Shown here in pieces: positions 1-9,500 of a stretch of DNA of 12,850 nucleotides. The translations under genes were made by a program, and so were the position numbers. The notes beneath the pieces were generated by a model. It saw nothing but the letters and a program-made list of their open reading frames with translations, was not told where the DNA came from and ran no database searches. Positions within the stretch are counted from its first letter, which is position 1. Every line of letters starts with the position of its first letter. The DNA comes from Clostridiales bacterium (GTDB taxonomy: Bacteria > Bacillota_E > Sulfobacillia > Sulfobacillales > JAIMBI01), in contig DAHVOH010000082.1 of assembly GCA_027318915.1 (NCBI GenBank), forward strand, positions 1 through 12,850. Direction: 5' to 3'.

Positions 1-757
1 CGCCGCCCATCAGGCAGGTGCGGCCCGCGGCCAATGCCTTGACCTCCGCCAGGTCCACCCCGCCCTGCGGGTCCAGGGAGTGGATCGCGGACGGTTCGCA
101 GGCCAGCAACTGATCGAGGATCGGCATGATGTTGCCGTCGGTGTGCTTGACGGCGTATCCCCCGGCGGACCGGATCTCCCGCACCAGTTCATGCAGGTAG
201 GGTGTCACGAATTCGGCGAACATCCGCGGTGACAGGAACGGGCCGTCGTTGAAGCAGTAGTCGGCACACATCAGGATCATGTCCGCGCCAGCGTCGATGA
301 GCCGCTTGGCGCGCTCGATCCCCGCATCCAATCGCCGGCGCGCTTCCGCGTGCATCTCCCCGGGCTGCTCGAAGAACCGGGCGGCCATCGCCTCCATGTT
401 CCGCCCGTTGGGGATGGCGAAGGTCCCGTCGGCCATCGCGCCGATCAAGAAACGGTCGCCGACCTGTGTGGCCAACTGGCGCACGTACCAGAGATAGTCG
501 TCAAAGCGTGGGTTTGGCACGCCGGTCAGGCTGAGGACGGAGTGCCCGTATCGTTCACCGGTCCTGACGATGAGGTCGACCACCTTGTGCAACAACCGTT
601 CGCGCTCCTGCGCCGGTGCCGCGCCGATGGCCGCACCGGTGGGAAATCCATCGCCGAAGGCCTCCTCGATCAATTGGAACCCGAGTTCGAAGAACGGCAC
701 TTGATCCGCCGGCTCCCGCAACTCCAGCGCGGCAATGCCGCGCTGCCGCGGCGTCAT
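1..757 (-). CDS. Uroporphyrinogen-decarboxylase-like (URO-D/MtaA-CmuA family) protein, 3' end missing
   Basis: The first 252 residues of a gene that runs off the left edge. The ATG at 757 follows a purine-rich AGGGGG stretch. The translation begins MTPRQRGIAALELREPADQV. Family hallmarks visible are a predicted core beta-strand with GADMILMCADYCFNDGPFLS (about 160-180), then SPRMFAEFVTPYLHELVREI, then KHTDGNIMPILDQLL (about 210-224) and AIHSLDPQGGVDLAEVKALA. The H-x-DGN motif with the following H-x-L-x-P motif is typical of the URO-D-like branch related to corrinoid methyltransferases rather than of haem-pathway HemE, where the N-terminal RQAGR motif would be expected; that motif is not seen. 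Likely cytoplasmic. The substrate cannot be assigned: members act in methyl transfer to or from corrinoid proteins, and many are uncharacterised. The start overlaps the stop of the upstream ORF as ATGA, implying translational coupling. Seen: motifs and overlap. Inferred: methyltransferase-like role. Confidence 0.85.
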   Translation of the reverse strand, partial: MTPRQRGIAALELREPADQVPFFELGFQLIEEAFGDGFPTGAAIGAAPAQERERLLHKVVDLIVRTGERYGHSVLSLTGVPNPRFDDYLWYVRQLATQVGDRFLIGAMADGTFAIPNGRNMEAMAARFFEQPGEMHAEARRRLDAGIERAKRLIDAGADMILMCADYCFNDGPFLSPRMFAEFVTPYLHELVREIRSAGGYAVKHTDGNIMPILDQLLACEPSAIHSLDPQGGVDLAEVKALAAGRTCLMGG

Positions 758-1269
758 CCGCCCACCCCCTGTGTCGATCCGTTCCGGATCATCCGCCTCG
801 GGCGCGCACTGAACTTCTCATATGCCCCGTACTCTGTCGCATCGGAGGCCGTAGCGGGTTGGTGCCCGACGGTCACGGCTTCAAAACGGGTGATCTCTCG
901 CGCTGCCTGCATGAGGCCATCTCTGATCGAGACCTTTCTGGCGGCGATCTGTCCGCACCAGTTGCCAGGGACCGCCGGCGCCTGCGGGGACTTGCAGGCG
1001 AAGTGCTCGCCATCGCCAAGCCGACTGTGCGACAGGTGCTGGACGAACACCTCCAGGTTCTTGTTCGCCAGAGTCGGCACAAACCGGCGGACCGTGGCGA
1101 TCCATTCGCCATACAGCGGCAGATATCCCGGCGGCGGCAGCACCATGCGCATCAGCATGCGCTGCGAGTCGGGCCCGCGAATGAGCCAGCGCAACAGTTC
1201 CCGCGCGGGCTCACCACCTGTCGCTTCGGCGTTCTCAGACTGGTACTGTCCCCGCGCCTGGGTGATCAT
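754..1269 (-). CDS. Hypothetical protein (171 aa) coupled to the URO-D-like gene; N terminus uncertain
   Basis: Not recognised. The frame shows high G/C at third codon positions and a protein-like composition, with its most convincing part at residues 24-85: ELLRWLIRGPDSQRMLMRMV, then LYGEWIATVRRFVPTLANKN. The TGA stop overlaps the ATG of the URO-D-like gene (ATGA, 754-757), which argues for co-translation. The ATG at 1269 is used as start, but no good Shine-Dalgarno precedes it. The frame stays open upstream into the decayed IS21 element, so the natural N terminus may have been removed by the insertion. A helical LLRWLI...W...V pattern is loosely like the ligand-binding half of MmyB-type regulators; this is a weak guess and no helix-turn-helix is present in what remains. 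It could be a regulator or accessory protein of the downstream enzyme, or a 5'-truncated remnant. Confidence 0.55.
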   Translation of the reverse strand: MITQARGQYQSENAEATGGEPARELLRWLIRGPDSQRMLMRMVLPPPGYLPLYGEWIATVRRFVPTLANKNLEVFVQHLSHSRLGDGEHFACKSPQAPAVPGNWCGQIAARKVSIRDGLMQAAREITRFEAVTVGHQPATASDATEYGAYEKFSARPRRMIRNGSTQGVGG

Positions 1270-1304
1270 GGTGGACCGGCGCCCAGTGGGAGCGGCGGTA
1301 CGCC

Positions 1305-1338
1305 CGGACACCGTCCCAGAAGGGGTAACTTGTGAATG
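1305..1338 (+). repeat. Left copy of the direct repeat flanking istA
   Basis: Contains GGACACCGT (1306-1314) and GGGTAACTTGTGAATG (1323-1338). The gap between the two blocks is 8 bases here, against 14 bases in the right copy, so the whole units differ by a 6-base indel. Possible transposase-binding site. Confidence 0.45.
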
Positions 1339-1357
1339 ACCGCGATCCGGCACGAGT

Positions 1358-2567
1358 TCAGGAAGTGGCGCCGCACGGCCACTGGCAGTCCGGAAAGCGC
1401 TCCAACAACTGCTGCTCCGCCAGGATGCGCGTCCCCGCCGCCCGGCGGCGGATCCCCTCGTAGTGCTTGGGGTCGAGCACGGTGACGTGCTTGTTTGCGG
1501 AGAGCCGGTGCACGGCGAGCACCGTCCCGGCCTGGTTGCGCACCTCCAGATACATCCCCGGCGACGGACGCAGCCAGACGCGCCTGCTCGCGTACGGCCA
1601 AGGTACGGAGCAGCGCACCGACCGGTAGGAGACCAGGCAGTCTTGGCTGACTTCCCGGAACTCTTCTTCGCTGGAGATGAAAGGGCCGCTGGGCAACGGC
1701 CGCAACAGGGCGCGCTCGTCCCGCTCGAAGCGCACCACTGGCGGTTCCCCCGTGGCCTGGTGCGGCTGCTGCTCCCACTCCGACTCAAACCGGGCCAGGT
1801 CGCGCTCCAGGGCCAGCATATCCGGCCAACTGCGCCCTTTGCTGAAGTGTTGCACCAGATAGAAGCCGGGGCGCTCGACCCGGCCTTTCGTGGCCGGCCG
1901 GTGCCCCGGCTGGCCAACGGCCGGATGCCGTAGTGCCCACACAGTTCCAGAAACCGCGGGTTCCAGATCACCGGCGTCACCGTCGGGTCCAGCACCATCT
2001 CCCGCGCCCGGTCCACCAACAACTCTTCGGGCACGCCCCCGAAGTGCTGCCAGGACCGTTCCAGGGGCCTCAAACACCGAGAGTTACGTGGTGATCCAGC
2101 CTGACCGTGAAGTGGCGCTTCCGGTTGTACGCCAAGATCAGGTCGAAGACGTTGGTCTGCACGGGCACGCCGCCGATACGCACGCTGTACGGCGACCAAT
2201 CGAACTGCGCCTGCTGCCCCGGCTCCGTCACGAAGCGCTCGATCGCCCGCGACCGTTCGCTGTCGTGCTCCTGGCGCAGGCTGTTCAGGTACCGATACAA
2301 CGTCGCGGCCGAGCCATGGTACCGCCCGCCCAGTTCCTCGAGGATCCGCGTGCCGATCAGCTTTTGCTGGAACAGCATCCGCTCGATCTCCGGCCGCAGT
2401 TTCTCCAGTTCCTTGTTCCGCCGCGGCTCCCTCGCCTTATACTTCGGGCGACTCTCACTCTCCAAAGCCCGGCGCACCGTCTTGCGGTGCACCCCCACCT
2501 CAGCCGCGATTTCCCGAATGGACTTTCCCTGCGCACGCATGTACCGAATCGTCGTCCACTGTTCCAT
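1358..2567 (-). pseudogene. istA: IS21-family transposase IstA, disrupted by frameshifts
   Basis: The ATG at 2567 has a strong AGGAG 8 nt upstream (2576-2580). The N-terminal helix-turn-helix reads MEQWTTIRYMRAQGKSIREI, then AAEVGVHRKTVRRAL. The first catalytic Asp region, QAQFDWSPY, is in this frame. After VRLDHHVTL (near 2080) the frame is lost. Comparing the three frames, the ancestral reading VTL-SVFEA-LERSWQHFGGVPEELLVD needs about 2 bases restored near 2079-2082 and one C removed in the run at 2063-2067. The second Asp (LLVDRAREMVLD) is in the second frame. Another one-base lesion at 1903-1908 moves to a third frame, which carries KGRVERPGFYLVQ (catalytic Glu) and the C-terminal beta-barrel region, including FISSEEEFREVSQDCLVSYR and ending QWPCGATS. 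All domains of a roughly 400-residue IstA are present, but no single frame encodes them. No IstB ATPase follows. A non-functional copy is the simplest reading; base-calling errors in the short homopolymers are the alternative. Confidence 0.9.
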
Positions 2568-2631
2568 CGTAAGCACTCCTTGGAACCCCCGCCAACCGCT
2601 TCCTTGGCAGCCGAGGAGGAGTCTTCCAAGG

Positions 2632-2672
2632 CGGGACACCGTTCAACGCGAAAACCGGGTCACTTTTCAATG
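2632..2672 (+). repeat. Right copy of the direct repeat flanking istA
   Basis: Contains GGACACCGT (2634-2642) and GGGTCACTTTTCAATG (2657-2672). It lies just upstream of istA on the minus strand, where an IS21 left end with transposase-binding sites is expected. The minus-strand reading AAAAGTGACCCGG looks like ends of one-gene IS21 relatives, from memory only. Confidence 0.45.
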
Positions 2673-2735
2673 CGGATCTATACCCCTGCACCTGCGACCA
2701 CATACGTGCTACCGTCCGCTACGGAGGCGGTACCC

Positions 2736-3146
2736 ATGTCGGTCCATCCCGCCGCCGGTGCCGGGAAGTGGCGCACCTTCTTCTCGGTTGCCGCCGCCGT
2801 GTTTGACTTGAGCGCCCTCGGCGCTTCGTTCCTACCCGTGGGCGCCACCTCGTGCACGGGGTATTCAACGGCCGTCGCCCCAGGCCAACCCGCCGCGCCA
2901 AGCCACGAGGTATGCCATGCTGCTCCGACGATCACCGCCTTTCAGAGCGCCATCCCGCTTCTTGTGCTGATGGTCGCGCTCGGGCTCGTGCCGTTGTTGA
3001 CGCTGCGAATGCGCAGGCGCTGGCCATCCGTAGCGTCCGCCGTCATCCAGACAGCGTTTCAGTTCTTGAGCATGGGTGGGTTTCTCTTCTGGGTCCCGAC
3101 GTGGCTCTTCACAATCGCCGCCGCCGCCGCCCCGCCGGGGGCATGA
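2736..3146 (+). CDS. Small three-helix membrane protein, unknown function
   Basis: A 136-aa protein. The start is fixed by a GGAGG at 2723-2727, 8 nt before ATG. Three hydrophobic segments are visible: about 14-34 (FFSVAAAVFDLSALGASFL), 69-90 (FQSAIPLLVLMVALGLVPLL) and 98-127 (FQFLSMGGFLFWVPTWLF region). The RMRRR cluster at 91-95 and the KWR at 11-13 put both on the cytoplasmic side, so the 35-68 loop is predicted outside. That loop has two Cys, at 40 and 60, which could pair. No family is recognised. It is the only plus-strand gene in the left half, transcribed convergently toward the giant surface-protein gene and away from the IS remnant; there is no operon partner. No convincing -35/-10 pair was found upstream, where the IS end sits. 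The frame is open far upstream, but that part is antisense to istA and is not coding. Confidence 0.75.
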   Translation: MSVHPAAGAGKWRTFFSVAAAVFDLSALGASFLPVGATSCTGYSTAVAPGQPAAPSHEVCHAAPTITAFQSAIPLLVLMVALGLVPLLTLRMRRRWPSVASAVIQTAFQFLSMGGFLFWVPTWLFTIAAAAAPPGA

Positions 3147-3502
3147 CCGTTATCAGCGGCACGAATCCAACCGCGGGCGCGGAACTTGCGCGTAACCGCG
3201 AAGGGAGGGATCCCCACGCGCAGGGTGGGTGGAGCGCGACACGGCGGCGTGGTCAGAGTGGTCGTCGCACAACCGCAAATCGACCTGCAGGCTCCCGGGC
3301 CTCCCGCCCCGGCCGCTGTTCGGCACCCTGCCTATTCCGTCCCGTTCCCGGAGCCGTGCCACCCGGCTTCTCCTGCTGGCTGGGCGCAGTCTTCGGCCGC
3401 GCAGAGCGGCAATAACCAGTTGCTCATCACGACGCACGCGGAGTCGGCGGTGTTGCTCCATCCGCGCGGCGATGCCCTGGACGCGGCCCTTCGCCTGGCG
3501 GC
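3147..3502. other. Convergent intergenic region, no gene seen
   Basis: The 356 bases between the convergent ends of the membrane-protein gene and the giant surface-protein gene. Open frames on both strands here are Arg/Pro/Ala-rich, lack ribosome binding sites and show no recognisable motif. No hairpin followed by a T-run was found for either gene. The only clear inverted repeat is the one straddling the stop codon of the giant gene. Confidence 0.6.
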
Positions 3503-3515
3503 TCACGGCGCCAGG
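3494..3515 (-). terminator. Inverted repeat around the stop codon of the giant gene (weak terminator candidate)
   Basis: CCTGGCG (3494-3500) and CGCCAGG (3509-3515) form a perfect 7-bp stem with an 8-base loop that contains the TGA stop. There is no T-run after it, so it is not a classical intrinsic terminator. It may act as an mRNA 3'-end stabiliser or be chance in GC-rich DNA. Confidence 0.25.
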
Positions 3516-6500
3516 TGCGCGATCGCTTCGGCCAGCAGCTTGGCGGCTTGGGCGCGGGTCATCGCAGCGGAGGGCTGGAAACTGCCGTCCGGAAAACCGT
3601 CGAGGTAACCGGCCGAGACGGCGGCCTGCACCCCAGCTGCGGCCCACGGCGCGACCTTCGCCGCATCCGTGAAGGTGAGGCTACCGCCGGTACCGAGTTT
3701 GAGCGCACGTGCCATGAGCACCGCGACCTGCTCACGCGTGACCGTCTGATTGGGATCAAAAATCGTGGACGAAACCCCTTGGAGCAGTCCGGCACGCACG
3801 GCGGCCGAGATATAGGGAGCGAACCAGGCATTCGCCGATACGTCGCTGAAGCGGGACCCGCCCTGCTCCGGGGTCAACCCGAGGGTGAGCACCAGCATCT
3901 TGACGAAGTCCGCGCGCATCAGAGGGGCGTTGGGCAGGAAGGTCCCATCCGGGAAGCCGTCGACGACGCCGGCGGCCAGCACTCTGTCGATGTAGTCCGC
4001 GGCCCAGTTCGTGGCGGATACGTCCTTAAACCGCAGGGTGTCGACCAGCACCACTATCTCCTCCGGACCGGCGATGTCCACCCTGACGGTAGCAGTCGAC
4101 GCGTCGACGAGCGTCGGCAGGAAGCTCCAGGAACCGGAGGGGCCAAGGCGATAGACGGACAGTCGGTCAGAGGTGAGCCCGCTCAGGGCCGCGGCGTCAT
4201 AGTGCAGCGTGGCGACCTCTTGCGCGCCGAGTGGCGTTCCGGTCAGAAGGAAGACCGGACTCGCGGCGACCGCGGCAGGCGGCAGGGGCGCGGACGCGCC
4301 CTGGAGTTCCTGCACCGCCAAGGTGCCCACGGCAACGTCGCCCGCCGGCACCTCCGCGACGAACGCACCGTCGGCGGTCTTGAGTTCACCCCCGTCAGGC
4401 CCGATGGACGAGGCCGACGCTGCGGCGGCGGACGTCGGCGGGGCCGGCGATGCGCCCTGGAGCGCCCCGAACTGCACCTGGAGGCTGTTGCCGGAGGTGA
4501 TGCCGGCGACCCGGGCCTGAACGGTGGCCAGCCCAGGCGAGCCAGAGATCAGGCTGACCGTCGCGGCCCCGAGTCCGTCGGTCACCGCGCTCCCTCCAGG
4601 GGTCAACTGCCCGAGGTCGGTGGTGAAGGCGACTGGTACGCCAGCGATCGGGTTGCCGAACTGGTCGTCTACCAAAACAGAGACGGTCACTGGGGTTTGA
4701 CCGTCCGCCGGAGCCGCAGCCGAACTGCTGGCGATGTTCAACGAGGTGGCGACCGATGGAGGGGCGATGAAGGCGACCGCCGCCGAGCCGCTGGCTGCGG
4801 TGCCGGCCACGGATGCCGTGACGATATCCTGACCGACCGAAGGGCTCCCGGTGAAGTCGGTGCCCGTCAGCGTCGTGCTGACCTGACCTGACGCGTTCGT
4901 ATTCAGCGCCTCCGGATCCGTGAGCACGCCCAGCGTGCTCGTGAACGTCACCGACGCGTTCGGCAGCGGCTGGCCGTACTGATCGAGGACGGTCCCCGTG
5001 AGCGTCACCTGGCCCCCGCTCGGTGCCCTGGCCGGGGTTGCGCTGACGGTCACCGTCGTGGCCACCCGTGCCGGCAGCATGAAGTTTATCTGAGTCTGCG
5101 CCACTGGCAGCCCAGCGGCCTGCGCCGAGACGGAGGCCGAACCGGCCGAGCTCGCCGTGAGGGTGTCGGTCGCCGTGCCCGAGGCGTCGGTGTATACGGT
5201 CTGGGTGACGGAGAGCGTCCCGAGCGTCGTCCTGAAAGCGATCGGTACGCCGGGCACGACCCGGCCGCTGGCGTCGGTCACGCTGGCCTGGAGCGTCACG
5301 CCCGTCTGGCCGTCAGCCACGCCTGACGTGCTGCTGGGTGTGATAGTGACAGCAGAGGGTGTGTTGGGCACCGTGAGCCGGTCGGATACAGCGGCCACCA
5401 TGGGATTCCCGGCATAGTTGGCGACCGCTTGGCTCACATCGACGGTGTAGCTCTGGCCAGGGGTCAGGGGTGTCACGGGCACGAAGTCGGCGGTCTGCGT
5501 CAGGAGAACGCCGTTGGGATCGTCAACGGGATTGACGGCCTGCACTGTGCCGCTCAACGTTGTTCCGCCCGCCGTGGTGACAGTGATGTTGGCTCCGTCG
5601 AGGGTGGACGCCAGCATGTACTGGCTGAAGTCCACTTGCACAAAGGCGCCGCCGGCCGCGGCGAAGGCGGAGGAGACAGCCGGCCGGCTCAGGGACACCA
5701 AACCAACGTTCACGTTGTATTGTGGCGGTGGTACCGTGACGACGGCGCTGGCGGCCGTGGCGTAACCGGGCTTTTGGACGGTGACCTGCCAGTTGCCAAA
5801 CGGGACGTTCCACCCGTAACGACCCTGTCCGTCCGTCGTCTCAGTGTTTTGCTGGCCGTACGCCTGAGCACTCCACGGGGACCAGGAGCCGGTGGCGGGA
5901 TCCTGCTGCAACGCGGTCACGGTCGCGCCCGGCACGCGGTTGCTGCTCACTCCCTCGTAAACGTAGCCGCTGGGATCCTCGATCCAGTTGGCCTTCAGGA
6001 TGCCGGGCAGTATGTTCGGCTGCGGACCTGGGCACTTTTGGCCTGACGGGATTTGGACGGTTGGGCCGCTGGGTTCCACCACCACCCCACCGCCAGGCAG
6101 TTGCGCGCCCTGAAGTCGGATATTGAAGGCGGATTTTCCATATAGGAGGTACAGGGCCCGCAGTTGCTGATCCTGCAGTGCCTGATGGATGTCAAAAAGC
6201 TGGAGGTCGACGACGTTGGATGCCCAACGCTGGATTTGCTGCCACACCAACTGACCTGGACCGGTCGTAGGCGAAGGGAAATAGTAGGCGAAGGCCGCGA
6301 ACAACTGGTTGGCCAGTATCTCCAGATTAATCGCCTGTTGGTTGTCGAGGAAGCCCTGCATGGCTCGGCCGCCGCCGACGCTCGAACTTGCACCGGCACC
6401 ACAACGACCGATGATCTCCCCGAGTTGGGAGTTCTGCTGATACTCGGCGGTACCGGCCTGAATCGCCTCTGCCGTGTTCAACAGATTCAGAGCCCAACTC

Positions 6501-9500
6501 GCGATACTCCCAGTCTCAGCCGACTCCCCGCCGACCTCACCGCTGAAGAAGCGGTTAAGAAACTTGGGCAACGCAGGAGAGGACTCGGATTCAGCCAAGG
6601 CCTGATCCAGTTCGGCCGGGTTGATGTTGGACTGGATGTCCACCTGCGTCGCGTCCAGGGGAGGATCCCCGGGCGCAAGCGGCACTGTGGTTGAACCCGT
6701 CGGTAAGTCGGCCTGGATATGCCACGCGAGCTGGGACGTTCCAGATGCCGGCTGCGGCATCTCGGCCTGGTAGCCGTATACAGACAAGCCGCTAACGGAC
6801 GCCTGGGCGCTGTCGGCAGGGGTCACAGTGTAGGCGACGCCTGATTGGTCGTGGAAGGTGAGAGTGACCTGGGCTCCCTGAAGCCCGGGGAAAGACATCG
6901 TGACCGAAGCCGCGCTGCCGTCGGCGGACACGGAGTCGGCGGTGACCTGGGCGCCCCGCAGTAGCGACGGCACGGGTTGTTGCCCACCGGCAGGAGCAGC
7001 CCCACCGGTGGCGGCAACCGGAATCGGTTTGACCCAGTATTGCCAGGAGAGATCACCGGGGTCTCCGGAACCGACGGTTAGGTCTGCGCGGAACACGCCG
7101 TCGCTGCCCAGGGTCGCCGCCGCGGCCTCCCCGGTGGACCCTTGCAGAAATACCATCAGGTCGCTGATCCGACCGGGATCGCTAAAGGTGAAGCTCGCTT
7201 CGAGCGGATACCCGGGAACATACACGAATGGCGGGTGTAGGTCGCTGGCCTGTCGCGGATCGACGCATACGTGGTCGCCTCCATCCAACATGAGGCGCTG
7301 CGACAAACACACCTGAATCAGCTGTGGGGCGTTCGGATCGAAGGTAACCGCGACGACCGGTGAGTCGTACGTCCCGGTCGCATCCGCCGCCTGGGCGTGG
7401 AGTTCGTAGACTGTGGCGGCGTTACCGGTGCCGGTGCCTCCGGAGGGAGGGAGAGTGACCTGCATGTTCCAGAATCCCTGGTCGGCTTGCGTCGTGCCGA
7501 GGAGTAACTCACCATCGTACACGCCGACTGTGCTGCCCGCAGCGGCCCGACCGGAGAGCGTGATCGTGGCGCTCGATGTCTGCCCCGATGTATCCAAGGT
7601 CACTTGGTGCGAATACACGGCCACGACAGCCGTGCCCACGGGGTCGGTCTGCGCCGCGCCATTGGCGGTGTAGAGGATCTGCGCCCCAACGGAGATCGAG
7701 GGCTGACTCAGCGAGGCGTCCAGCGCCAACTGATAACGGATGGTCCCTCCCGCCTGGGCGGCGACGTCTCCGAGCGCGACCGTCTCACCACCCTTATCGG
7801 GGGTGGCCGTTACGGGGCTTCCGTTCATTGTGATGCTACCGGCGACAAGGGAGGTTCCAGCGGGCACGTCGAGCATGGCCTGCGCGTCCTGGGCGGCGAC
7901 GGAGCCGCCGTTCTGGTACTGAACATGCAAGGTCACCACTTCGCCTGCCGCCGCACCGCCCGGAGTGGACGTGATCCCGTTACCGGCACCCGCAAAGGCG
8001 CCCCCAACCGGTGCTGTCCCGATGGTCCCAAGGTCGGTCGTGCCGTCCGACAACACCTGTGCCTCGACATGGCTCGCGGCCGTGAGCACGCCATTGCATA
8101 CCGAATACCCCAGCACATTGACCAGGTATTGGCCGAGGGGGAGAGAGACAGCGAATGAGTCGCCTGCATTGGCGTTCAAGCCCCCCTGGGCGACGAGCGC
8201 GCCGTCCGACGCGTCATCGATCTGGTAGGTGGCACACCCTGTGCCCACATCGACGGTGGCCTCAAGGTTCCCCTCCTGGGCCAGGCGCACAACCGCGACC
8301 GCGTTATAGTCCGGCCCGACGGTCGCCGTGACGCAAGTGCGCGGCAGGCCTTCAACCGTTTGCTCCGCACACACCCGCAACTGAGTTCCGGGAGCATAGG
8401 CGATCGGAACGGTGTTCGAGCTCACGGGGAGCCCCATACCCCTGGGGTCGGTGACCTGAATCTCAAAATGCGATGCCACGCGCCAGGTGATGGGCAGGGG
8501 CCCCTGCCATGATCCGCCCGCCAGATGCGTGTAAAGCTGGATATTGAGCTGCCCTGATGTGCGGTTGACGTCCAGATTCTGGATCGTGGTGCCGGCGGCC
8601 GGCACCGTGGTTGTGACCGTGACGGTGGCCATGTAGGCCGCCCAGTCGAAGGCCGTCACCTGGGCCGTGCCGGCCAGCACAGCCACCTGATAGGCCCCCG
8701 TGGCATCGGGTACCGCGTTGTACGTCCAGTCCCGCCCATCCACCGTCTCGTCCACCTCAAGCGAACAGTCGGAACATGGTTCGCCGAACTGGTCCCGAAC
8801 GAGGCCGCTCAACGTACCCGTCGGCAAGGACGTCAGTTGCACAGCAGCCTGCACGGTGGCGTCAGCGGCGGGAACCGGTACCGTCAGGGTGGTCCCCGTC
8901 TTGGTGAAGTAAGGCACGGAATTCCCGATGGTCGCGATCACCTGTGCGCTCGTTGCCGCGATTTGGCCGCTGATCGACGCCGAACCGTCGGCGCCGCTGG
9001 TCGCGGTCCCCACCACCGCCCCGGTCACCGGATCGGTCACCTGCAGCGGAATGCCGGCGACGGAGTGGCCGGTTGTGTCCACCACCTGAAGTTGCAGGGT
9101 GATCGGCCGACTGATCGTGAATTGCACGGAAGTCGCCAGCGAATTCACCTTGGCCGCCACGCCCGCTGGGCCAAGCACGGCCACAGGAACGGTACCGGAT
9201 CCCGCCGGAACCGTCGCGTAGATCAGTCCGTCTGAAGCCACCACATAGGCGGCGTTGACGCCGCCGAATTGGACCGCGGTGACCCCGCTGAGCCCCGACC
9301 CGGCAATGGCCACCTGGGTTCCCACGGGCGCCTCCGAGGGCTGGATTCCCGTCACCCGTGGCACCACCACGAAGGAGTACCGGTCCGCCGCGACCAGGGT
9401 GCTCGTTCCACCAGCCGTCGTCACCGTGATGTCCACGGTTGTTCCGTTGCTCCCGGGCGGGGACAGGGCGTCGATCTCGGTAGCCGAGACCACCTGGTAC

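Larger units (their letters stand above)
1305..2672 (-). mobile_element. Decayed IS21-like insertion, approximate bounds
   Basis: Bounds are set by a two-part repeat on either side of the broken istA: GGACACCGT at 1306-1314 and 2634-2642 (identical), followed on the plus strand by GGGTAACTTGTGAATG (1323-1338) and GGGTCACTTTTCAATG (2657-2672), 13 of 16 identical. The copies are in direct orientation. IS21-type ends carry several repeated transposase-binding sites, so these may be such sites, but a clean terminal inverted repeat and a target-site duplication were not found. The element lacks istB, so it is either a one-gene derivative or an internally deleted one. Outer limits may be off by tens of bases. 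Confidence 0.5.

Noticed and set aside
350..1339. Plus-strand open frame of 329 codons
   Set aside because: It is antisense to the URO-D-like gene and the coupled ORF, which show family motifs and coding composition. The plus-strand product is low-complexity with no ribosome binding site.
754..2199. Single minus-strand open frame of 481 codons
   Set aside because: Its middle part is the second-frame segment of the broken istA, and its end is the 171-aa ORF. The stretch in between (Arg/Ser/Cys-rich) is a wrong-frame reading, so it is a chance fusion, not one protein.
3186..3608. Plus-strand open frame of 140 codons in the convergent gap
   Set aside because: Pro/Ala-rich, no ribosome binding site, and its end overlaps the SLH coding region on the other strand. 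Coding was considered for NNQLLITTHAES but not supported.
3515..4891. Plus-strand open frame of 458 codons
   Set aside because: Antisense shadow of the SLH, ZU5-like and Big_1 region. The product is Arg/Gly-rich with no motifs.
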